This document shows, piece by piece, positions 55,106 to 64,000 of a stretch of 64,000 nt of DNA; the stretch's first letter is position 1, and each line of letters opens with the position of its first letter. The translations under genes were made by a program, and so were the position numbers. The stretch is from Puccinia triticina (taxonomy: Eukaryota; Basidiomycota; Pucciniomycetes; Pucciniales; Pucciniaceae). The notes under the pieces were generated by a model. The model worked only from the letters and a program-made list of their open reading frames with translations. It had not been told where the DNA came from and made no database searches. The stretch lies in NCBI RefSeq assembly GCF_026914185.1, contig NC_070573.1, positions 1 through 64,000 on the forward strand. Direction: 5' to 3'.

Positions 55106-56839
55106 ATGACCAGCCCCACCACCTCGACTATCTACGTCAAACACACCTCTCGCATCCATGCCTCCCGTCCGGCGAGCTTTGGTCCGCACTTCTCCAACCC
55201 AGACGGCCAGCCCATGAACTTGATCCCAATCGAATCCTATCTCCACCACCCATCATCCCCCTCCATATCACCGGCCACAGAAGCAGTACCATCAACTCTA
55301 GTCGAACCCGATCCTTTCAAGAACCGCAAAGGATGTCCTCCATCAGCATCTCTCGCCCCGCTTTCTGATCAACCACCCCTCGACCGACCATCTGCTACTC
55401 ACCCTCAAGACTGGATCGCACTCATCGAGCGTGGTACGTGCGCATTCGTCGACAAGGTCCGATATGCTCAAACACTAGGCGCTTCAGCCGTCATCGTCGG
55501 AGACTGGCAACAATCAACATCCGCATCATTCTCTCCTCACCATCCCTTCTCGCTATCCCCAATATTCTCCCAACCCTCAAAGACTAGCGACAACTTTGGT
55601 TTCAACTCTGGTCTACTCACCATGTATGCACCCGGTGATACCAGCGATGTCACCATCCCAAGCGTCTTCGTGGCAAGAGACAGCTATCTGAGTCTCAGGC
55701 AGGACTGGAAGGAATTCTCTGCCATTTCCGATCAACCCTTCCCCCATCCACCTCCAGCCGATCTGGATCACCTTCATTCACTGGAAGTCATCATGAGCAA
55801 GGACGAATTATGGACTTGGTCTGTCTAGAGTTTTTTCCCACTCTTCTACCTCTACCTTCTGACATTTGCTTCCATCTTTTCTCACCTCATTCAACATAAA
55901 CCATCAACGATCGAAACCACTCACCAAAAAAATACCAACAGGCCTTTTTTCGATTTGGTTATCATTCTCCTGTTCTTACCTTCGATTCTGACCATAGTCA
56001 CCCTACTTCTACATCGTATCAGTACATTCCGCAAAAGACGGGCGGATAGGGCGCCTAGGGAGCTTGTCAACCGACTCCCCTCCGTCATCTGGGCCAAAGA
56101 TATGGAGAAAGGTATCCCACTCCTCAATGACTCACATCTCAGCCCGCCTCAAGACTCGCCAGCATCCCTACCAGTCGGACGGATATCAGCACTTTCCGAA
56201 TGGCTACAAAACATTCAACCAAGATTCCATCCTATCATCTTCTCCAACCCGCGTTCGGAGCAAACCCCCTTACTCACCTCCGCCAATCCTCATCGGGTCG
56301 TCGAGCCCGTGTTGAGGAAACAGCGGCAAAAGGTTTATTTCTCTCAGCGGGAATGTGCTCTGTGCTTGTCAGACTTCGAAGTAGGCGATTTGATTAGGAT
56401 CTTACCATGCGGACATTGCTTTCACCAGTCACAATTAGAAGAGCAATGTATGGGTATCGATTGTTGGCTATTGAAATCTAAAAGATTTGTGAGTCCATTA
56501 TGTCACAGTTCATCTTGGCAAAAGTGTCTCGCAAGTTATTATGGGGTGATTCATTTGTTTAATACTTGAATCGTCGATTTACAGTGCCCAATATGTCGAA
56601 TGTCAATCGTTGAGGAACCTGAAGGTCCAGCTGAGACCAGCACCGTTGACCCAATAATCAATCCAACTAGCCCGGTAGAACGAAACCTCACAGGGTTACC
56701 ATCTGAACCGATCCCGCTTCCCTCCAATCATTGCAACCGACCAGTCCATAACCAGTATTCAACAGGAACCAACAATGGACCAATACCTTCTTCCTCAAGT
56801 GTCACCCTAGATCATGCTTGTTCTCGCACTCGCATTTGA
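55106..56839 (+). CDS. PA-TM-RING type E3 ubiquitin ligase
   Basis: Three exons in phase (55106-55818, 55942-56488, 56585-56839), 504 residues. Residues about 15-215 form a protease-associated (PA) domain: SRPASFGPHFSNP, WIALIERGTCAFVDKVRYAQ, LGASAVIVGD and DTSDVTIPSVFVARDSYLSL. A single membrane segment, FDLVIILLFLPSILTIVTLLL, follows at about 240-260. The RING-H2 finger is RECALCLSDFEVGD, LPCGHCFH, CWLL and CPICRM at about 375-425. This is the layout of RNF13/RNF167-type endomembrane ligases. Odd: seven residues instead of two separate the zinc-binding histidine of FH from the next cysteine (QSQLEEQC). No signal peptide is seen at this start, so an upstream exon may be missing. Confidence 0.85.
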
Positions 56840-58231
56840 ACTATCTCCCCCCCCCCCCCCCCTCAAAAAAAACCATACTCACAATTGGCTGGCTGGCTGG
56901 GTTGAACGTCCACATCGTTAATCAGCTCTCAAGTCTTCGTCAGATCCTGAAATCCCAACTCGCAAAGATCTTCAAAATGCATGCTTAACATTTTTTTCTT
57001 AGGTGTATATACCTTTGCTTTTCCATGTATTGATAGTCAACAGTTGTTCTTTCCTCTAATGCTACAAGGATGATTGATAGGGGTATACCTTAACCTTTCC
57101 ATATGTACTAATAGTCAAGAGTTGCTGTTTTTTGTCTAATTATCGCCCAGGGGAAGGATGCTCTCCAGTTGCTCTATGTGTTTGTCTCAATATCTCGACC
57201 AAGCATCCTGTCCCGTCTGATAATCCTACTCTCTGGTGAACCTTTGTTTCAATTGGTCCCTTCCGGTTTCATTGTGTGTGTCGATCTCATTTCTTGTACG
57301 ATGCAATTTGTTGTAAATTTGTAAACTTTCTGCTTCTTTTCTCGGTTTTAACCAGTTATGTATTCCCTGTTTCCTCACCGTTGCATAATTGTCGTCCACT
57401 CTGCTTATCTTTGCTCATGATCTAAGTAATTAGATCCTTTCTACGCTCCATGTCTTGAATACACTCGGAGTGGGATGATCAATATTTAGTTCACATGTTA
57501 CTTCGATTACTGACATCTCCGTACCTTTGAAGCTCTGAGCCCTCCTTTGCCTCCTGTTCGGATTCAGTTTCTGCCTTGATCCCTGTGGCTGAGCTTGAGT
57601 TACCAAGCAAAAATCAGCCGCAGTTACAAAACGCTGGTGGAGGGACACCCCCCGGAGAACGTTTGGGATCGCCGAGGAGCAATCAGCCTTGGAGAATGGC
57701 CCAGTTGTCCGGGGAAGACAAGGTCTTGCCAAGCCCACCGGCAAGCCAAAACGTTCACCGGAAAATCCTTTCCCTTGGGCTCAGCTACCGATGAACTTGA
57801 ATTCATCGGTGCACATCCACCCGAAAACACTTTCTACCGGTGTGCGCCCGCCTGATGAAGTTCATTTACTAGGTGTGCCCACCCTATGGGGTTTTTACTC
57901 GATTGGCGACCAACCGATCAAATGAATGCTCGGCCGAGACTGCGCCCGATCATGCATGTGATCGGCACTTACCAGGCGAGAAAGCTCGCCTCATTCCCCT
58001 CCAATGACACAGTTTTACCTCTCGAGTTCACCATTGCAGGCGGTTTGACTCGCAGGGAATGCCTCGTAGGGGTCAAAATCAAGTTAAGTCGGTTGGGGTC
58101 ATCCCAGCTAAGCTGAGACGCACCCAACCAAGCAAATTATTCTGGCAGTGATAATAAATTGGCTCCTTGGTGAATTGTAGAGAGTATTTTGATCCGGATA
58201 TATTGAAGCTCTGCGCTTATTTTTGATCATG
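56840..58231. other. Intergenic; C run and repeat-like segment
   Basis: A poly-C run follows the stop at about 56848. From 57600 to 58150 there are GC-rich words (GGACACCCCCCGGAGAACG) and a right end TTATTCTGGCAGTG like that of the element at 40232, possibly a diverged copy starting near 57966. No gene supported. Confidence 0.4.
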
Positions 58232-58365
58232 CTAATCGAATTGGCTACAAACAAGGGTTGAAGGGAACGACAAAAGGCTGTAGGTGGTTACCAAAAAATG
58301 ACGCGGTGATGGCGGTTGTTGAGCACGTTGGATGCCCCAAATAGATAAGTAAGGATAAGTAACAA

Positions 58366-58470
58366 GGATGGAGCCTGGGACGGAAGAGCCTGGGATGGAA
58401 GAGCCTGGGGCGGAAGAGCCTGGGACCAAAGAACCTGGGACCGAAGAACCTGGGAAGGAAGCGCTTTGGA
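58366..58470. repeat. 15-bp tandem repeat GGAAGAGCCTGGGAC
   Basis: Seven imperfect units of 15 bp. In the minus-strand frame they read PGSSVPGSSV..., in another RPRLFRPRL.... The multiple-of-three period keeps these frames open; none has a proper start near a gene. Confidence 0.8.
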
Positions 58471-58557
58471 CGAAAGAATGTATGTAATATGATGAGTACA
58501 ACGGCAGATTGTATTGTGGTGCAGCTTGTTGGAATTGACGTGATAACCGTAGAAAAA

Positions 58558-59157
58558 TCAATCATCGTGAGGATTGATGTGCGCCCAATCCACCGGACCC
58601 TGTCTTGGAGCGTCGGCTTGGTCTGTCCGCTCGAGCTTGCGATACATGTCGTTGACCCTCGATTGAAATCTTTCTTCGGCCTGTTCCTGTAGCTCGGGGT
58701 GTTCTTCAAACAATTGTTGAAGATCATCCCTTGCCTTCACAACTCGAGACCGATCCTGTTTGGGAAGTTGTCCAGTTTGCTCGAGCCAAATCTCACGCAA
58801 CTCCAACGAAACCTTCTTCGCCATTTCCGGATGGGCTTCTGCGTACTTTTCTACGACGTCGCTGATCGCTTGCGTGGCTTCCATCTTGACTCTCGTCTCA
58901 TATTCAGCACCAGCACAATTGTAGTCTTGCCAATCCAGAGGGCACCCCCAATTAAACATTGTGTTGAACGAGATCGGTCCGATGATGGGAATCACGACGA
59001 AACGAGGGACAAATACACCTCGTTTGGCCAATATCGGTCGTTCTCCTTGAGAAGCCTCGGGGACGTTTAGGCATCCAGTGTTCGCGGGCAGATGGAAGGC
59101 TGTCACGATGATTACCGTGAACCACAATGCAAAACTATTGGAGCTAGAGAACTTCAT
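58558..59157 (-). CDS. Secreted protein, candidate effector
   Basis: An uninterrupted single-exon frame of 199 residues from ATG 59157. It starts MKFSSSNSFALWFTVIIVTA, a good signal peptide with probable cleavage near residues 25-28. ILAKRGV at 42-48 resembles a Kex2 processing site. Only three cysteines remain (29, 72, 81), with NWGCPLDWQDYNCAGAEY in between. The C-terminal half is charged and helical, with VVEKYAEAHPEMAKK and LQQLFEEHPELQEQAEERF. I do not recognise a family. Secretion, size and lack of domains fit rust effector candidates, but that is an inference. Confidence 0.7.
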   Translation of the reverse strand: MKFSSSNSFALWFTVIIVTAFHLPANTGCLNVPEASQGERPILAKRGVFVPRFVVIPIIGPISFNTMFNWGCPLDWQDYNCAGAEYETRVKMEATQAISDVVEKYAEAHPEMAKKVSLELREIWLEQTGQLPKQDRSRVVKARDDLQQLFEEHPELQEQAEERFQSRVNDMYRKLERTDQADAPRQGPVDWAHINPHDD

Positions 59158-60202
59158 GTCGAACTAAAGACGGCGAGTACTTGAGGTCGAGTATAAAATC
59201 GGTATCCCAATCCTTGTCCGGCGATACGGATTCAATTCTGATCAATGAGCTACGGTTTGAGGTGGCTGCGCGTCAAATCAAAGCTAGAATTGTGTGAGGG
59301 ACGAGGATGGGAATGACCTACCGTGACTGTGAATATGAGATATCTGAACAATCTGAAGGAGGGATGGGGGGGATTGAGGGGTAGAATGCTCAGGATGGGG
59401 CGCCGGCCCACTTGAGACCTGGTTGACTTCCTGAACACCTCCATCGGTGTGGGTTCGAAGCTGAAAGAAACATACATCACATCAAACGACTCCGCGTGAA
59501 GACTGTAAGATGCCGATTGGCAACTCCGTAGTTTCGGGCTCACGTCCTGTTTCAGCAGAAGCGCGGGGGCCCTTCTTCTTCGGCCCTTGTTGATTTGCTT
59601 GGGCAATGATGAGATGACACTGTGCACTGCTTGGCCACCCACAACCCCGTACCACCCCCTCACTTCGCCGGAAGACCTTGTGGGCGATGCTGGCTGAACT
59701 ACATAAATAGTTGCTTGGCAATGCAGATACATACATACAAGGCCACCCTTGTCTGCAATGCGTCTTCCAGCTGTTCCAGCTTCCAGCATGTAGAAGGTTT
59801 CCATAGCTGTATTGCGGAGAAGTGGATCCGGAAAAGGGTCCGCCGGGCGCCCGCAGAAGTTTCAGGGTTGCAATTCCCAAGTCCAGAGACAACGGTCATA
59901 TAGGTGATTATCCTTCTAAGTGCTGATGGGTCATGTAGCAAAATCAGGCAAAATCTCACTTCGAGCAATGCTCTTGGAGAGGGATACTTATTTCATTTGA
60001 TTTGTTTATGAATAGACGCGTTGCATTGCTCGATGTCTGATGTATGGGGGAAATCTTTAAATCTTAATGTATCTACATAGACAATTAAAATTATACAAAG
60101 GATATAGATTCTGTCAGGTCCATTGTTTTTATTTTTAGGATTGTATGTTACATAGATATAATGATGGTGCTACAAGTATGTTGTTTTTAACGATTGAAAT
60201 AA
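59158..60202. other. Intergenic between two minus-strand genes
   Basis: A minus-strand frame of 184 codons (59250-59804) is open but has no domain, no hydrophobic start and compositionally mixed sequence. I leave it out as a gene. The rest is AT-rich. Confidence 0.4.
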
Positions 60203-62012
60203 TTAGGAAATAATGTGAATCGCATAGGATGCTAGGAAAGAAAGAACGACGCATGACAGATAGTTGAGTCGGTTAGTTGAACTGCTGCTATAGGGAGAGT
60301 TGTATCTTTGACCACCTGGCCGGAGGATTCTACGAACATAAATACCAAAAATCAGAATCCAAATTTGAGAAATGACATATTTCCGTGACTCACATTGGCA
60401 AAGTTGATTGGGGCTGGCAATCTGAACTTCCACAAATCCAGCCTCGTGATAAAGATTTTGACTGTGGTCCGAGGGGGCCACCTTCATAAAAACACATTGG
60501 ACCAATGCAAGTTTGATGCTGTTGGATTGAAGGGGTTAATATGATTGTTGTGGGCGCAAAATGGTCATTGAACAGATGAGAAATGGTCTTACTGGATTGG
60601 AAAGTTCAAGTTTTTGGTCTCCCCAAAAGCCTAAGAACTTTAACCACCCCAGCTTTTGAGGATCTTGCTGCTGAATTGGGGTGTCGGCCGTGTATGAGAA
60701 TCCGTTCTCGTTGGAGAAGAAGAAAGACTTGTAGTTCATCTTAGGATCCCAAAGGTGCCCCTTATCGGTGACATCGTAAATGGCCACCGGCAGACCGGTA
60801 TAGTTTTGTTGACCTGGTTGAGGGTACATCTGGCAACGAGGGAAACCAAATCAGATGTTGGATTGGGGACGGCGCGACTAGTTGGACACTTACTCCGTGA
60901 GTTCCATTAGCCGCGTATACCACCGGTCGCCCATTGACGCGCTCTAGTATATCGTATTTGAACGCCGAATTCCCTAGCATAACTTGGCCACCATGCGCCT
61001 CGGGTGAAACGTACATCGGTTTACCATTCTTAAACCTGATCATAGTGTTTTCCTGATATCGTATGAAGTCGTTGAGCTTATCTTCCTTGTCCTTAGTGGA
61101 GTAGTATCACTAGGAAAAAACACTAACCCAATCAGCAACATGATCCCCGAAGCGGTTATTATAAAAGTAGTTCCCACGATTATACGAATAAAAGCTGTCA
61201 TGATTACGGGCTTATTAGTGTCCACAGTCTGGAAATCTAGTGTTTATCTGACCTGCTTACAATAAATAAAATACGTCGACCCAGCCGGCTCCAACTGCAC
61301 AAATCAGATTGACGCATGCGAAAAAAAAAAAAAACAATTTCAATTAACGCTCATTGTTATTCATCGTAGAGTGAACACGTTGCTTGCTGTTATGAAAAAA
61401 GAAAGAAGAGAGGAATAGTAACCTTGTTGAGTTTTATCGACAGCAATGATAATGGCAGAAGCAGCTGATCTACCAGTCTTATCCGGTGGACCAACACCTC
61501 GAAGCCTTAATTAACCAAGACGCGCGAACAAGTCATTGAAAGGGGGTGAGCTTTGGAAGGGATAGTTTGATGAAAGGCTCAAAAATGTACCATGAAGCAC
61601 TATCTAGGTCGAATATTGGTTGTTTGGAGCTTAGATAAGTGATTTCTTGTTGGCTCGGGTCAATTTTTTCAATGTTGGTTGATCCCAAAAAATCTTGTGT
61701 AGTTTGGCCTGTTTCGAGGTAGCTTCCAACAGTCGTAAAATTGATCTGAGGCTGAACGTTGTCGAAGTGCTGATCCAAGTCTGACGGCCAAAAGACCTCA
61801 TCGGAATGCAGATAGACCAGTGGAGCGAAATCCAAGGCGTATTGTGGAAGAGTTTGGTTGGAGGTGAAATAGGGCAGCTGGTCAGGTATTGTTGTTGTTG
61901 AGACTTGGAAGCTCGTGACTAGGGAAGTTAGGATTAAGATAATGTTTCTGGCAAGGAGTGATGGTTTATTATGAGCATTGAGTACCATGTTAGATGTATT
62001 GATGCCGCTCAA
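60203..62012 (-). CDS. VPS62-like protein
   Basis: Eight exons on the minus strand close in phase to 417 residues: 62012-61591, 61505-61423, 61294-61261, 61194-61128, 61052-60894, 60829-60593, 60518-60394 and 60329-60203. They follow the VPS62 family: ALDFAPLVYLHSDEVFWPSD, SWLRGVGPPDKTGRSAASAI, VDVFYLFFYSYNRGNYF, FGDHVADWENTMIRFKNGKP, RPVVYAANGTHG, HLWDPKMNY and WGDQKL. A hydrophobic N terminus (LLARNIILILTSLVTSFQV) suggests a signal peptide. A hydrophobic C terminus (CVVLSFLASYAIHIIS) suggests a GPI-type or tail anchor. In yeast, VPS62 was named for a vacuolar protein sorting phenotype; the biochemical role is unclear. A second ATG at 61988 is an alternative start. Confidence 0.88.
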
Positions 62013-64000
62013 CGAGACAGGAATTCGAAAGAATGAGCTCTGAGTATCTGATAAGTTTTGTGGGTTAGCAGATCTGTCAGCGGAGATTTGAACGGACGGG
62101 TCGTGGTGAATCTTTAACCGGAAGGATAGCTGATATTTCTACTTCGACTAGCATTTATTGGCATAATAATCTCGAGCAGTGAGCATCCAGTTCACCAGTT
62201 AAGTTAGACCAATCCAATCCTATCCAATGCGCAATGTAGGCTGGAATGGAGACTATGAGCCTCAGATGAGTTAAGTTAGCCGATCGGTTGATGGAAGGCT
62301 GAAATCCATCAGAAGCTGGGCGGCATCAGACCCAAAAGGCAAAGCTTGAAAACTTCAGCTTCCTGCTTGGTATGATGGGTCTTTCTTTTTTTCCTGAAAT
62401 GTGCATAGACCGCTTTGTTGGTTCTATCTGAGATAGGCCGATGCGCTGGGTGTGTCTGATGGCGATGTATGATTCCCACAACAGGGGGAAAGGGGTACAT
62501 AGATAATACGGCGGGCGAAGATTTTAAGACACAAATTGTTGATGAACAGTTGTTGAGTGTCCTCGGGCATTGTGAATTGGTCTCCCCAAGGAAGATCGGC
62601 AATAGCCTTTTTTCATCCTGCTTGCAAGCAAACATCTTGCTCGCACTTGGCTCGTGTAAAGTTGCCAGGTTAGAAGCACTCGGGTTTTGAGTTTCTGAAG
62701 CCTCAATTCTTGCTTGTGATATCGGCTACAGCCGGCTGAAGGACTCTGTGCCCCTATAACCTCCGCCAATTGACCTGGAATCTGGATGATGATGCTCAGT
62801 TCGATTGAACTGGGAACTGTCGAGAGACAGCTGAACAACCGATGATACGCGAATAGTCGCCGTTCAAGCCGGGAGGCTGAAAAAAAAATGCAACTGCACC
62901 CGAAGGGGAACAAGAGTGCATCCGTCAAGGAGCGTAGAAAACAAGCACAGGCTCCTTGGAAGCTAGAGCTCGAGCTTATCGATCACTGACAAAAAAAGCT
63001 TCTTTGCACAGCCCGAACCCCACGTGCAACTTTTACATCGAACACATCAGTGATCCCTCCACCTATCGCGCAAGGTATTTTGCTTCTTGCAATTCTCAGA
63101 ACAGCTCAGACTCAAACCCTCCTCAAATGCCGCAAGGCAGCACGCACAAGATGTTGCCACAGTTTCTGCTATGAGTCTACTACAGTGCATGATCTCGGGA
63201 GTAGGCACATACATTGTCTACTGTCCTGCGAACTTGTCAGACCTTGTACTTGATCTCGCGAGGTCATTTTCGAGTTCAAGGCTCAGTTGCGACTGCAAGA
63301 GCGTGCAGAGTCCACATAGTGCGCAGCGGCTCTTAATGCTTGAATGTATTGAAAAACAATCAGTGCAAGGGAATGGAGTCAAAAAAGATGTTGACAATAA
63401 CTTTGAACTGAGAGTGTCTGTGATCAACGAAAGGGAGTACAATAATTTTCTCTATAGGACAGTCTGAGAAAAGAGTATAGGATATCTTCCAAAGATTACT
63501 ACTTTTGAGTGGGAACTAGGGCTACAAAAGAATGAGACGTGGGTACATAGCGAATTACTAATACGAGATATTGGAACGAATACGAGCGACTAAAACGAGA
63601 GGAGATGAAGTTGAAAAAGTGTGAGTCTTCGAAACACAAAAACTTGAATGTATTGGAGGATACCGCGCGAAGTTGTCTTCACACAGATTGTACTCTGGCA
63701 TGTGGACTCAGCGGCCGTTTAAGATGTTAGAAAAAGGTTTCCGGAGAGGAAATAACTGGAATAGGCAAGTGGAATATGATGAGCATCAGGTTGCAAGTAA
63801 ACCAGGCAAGCAAACGGGAAATCAACTTACCCAACTACGATGTTGAACGAGTCGACCCGCATCTAATTGACTCGGACATTCTCGGCTTCATGGAAGTGGG
63901 CATGATTAGGGAAGAAGGAAGGATCGAAGGATCTACGCTTGATTCCTAACTTCGGAGGCCGAGCCGTGCCGTTAGAACTGATGGAACGAAACGGACCCGG
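62013..64000. other. Unassigned right end of window
   Basis: Several frames of 60-134 codons exist on both strands. The longest look compositionally random, and the cysteine-rich one at 63050-63253 starts only at GTG. Nothing could be assigned. A gene may begin beyond the window. Confidence 0.35.

Noticed and set aside
54761..55249. Minus-strand frame of 162 codons overlapping the start of the RING gene
   Set aside because: It lies opposite the PA-domain exon and has no domain of its own, so it is likely a shadow.
59250..59804. Minus-strand frame of 184 codons
   Set aside because: It has no domain, irregular composition, and a second long frame overlaps it. Without transcript evidence I do not call it a gene.
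63050..63253. Cysteine-rich, signal-peptide-like frame
   Set aside because: It begins at GTG, no in-frame ATG or acceptor is visible, and the neighbouring frames are equally open.

Overview
The window is a chromosome end of a filamentous fungus. It opens with about 380 bases of CCCTAA telomere repeat. Genes have many short GT-AG introns, and the proteins look basidiomycete. The density and type of repeats suggest a rust fungus (Pucciniales, perhaps Puccinia or a relative). That placement is an inference from gene style and repeat load, not from a diagnostic marker.

Layout. 0.5-3 kb: a broken DEAH-box RNA helicase (Dhr1/DHX37-like) next to the telomere. 3-26 kb: repeat territory. It holds palindromic tandem arrays, solo LTRs, TIR elements nested in one another, and a Ty1/copia retrotransposon (13278-21703) split by three DNA-element insertions, with a solo LTR in its 3' LTR. 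26-32 kb: a gene island with a predicted BED zinc finger/5-hydroxyisourate hydrolase fusion and a GT32 (SUR1/CSH1-like) glycosyltransferase. 33-52 kb: a second repeat block with a foldback element, more TIR elements, tRNA-like fragments and pieces of degraded rust-type genes. 52-62 kb: a second gene island with a seven-helix fungal membrane protein, a PA-TM-RING ubiquitin ligase, a small secreted protein and a VPS62-like protein. 62-64 kb: no clear gene.

Exon structures of five genes were worked out by hand from splice signals and phase. The membrane protein (11 exons, 416 aa) and the VPS62-like protein (8 exons, 417 aa) close exactly in phase and follow their families' conserved blocks. The island genes do not form one pathway. 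Purine catabolism (HIU hydrolase), sphingolipid mannosylation (GT32), ubiquitination in endomembranes (PA-TM-RING) and vacuolar/secretory proteins (VPS62-like) are each represented once.

The most unusual theme is a recurring architecture. Short TIR elements carry, or consist of, self-complementary tandem arrays with quite different sequences from family to family. Several can be delimited exactly by target-site duplications (7 bp, 9 bp, TAA or TA). Solo LTRs of one family landed in two such arrays and in the copia 3' LTR.
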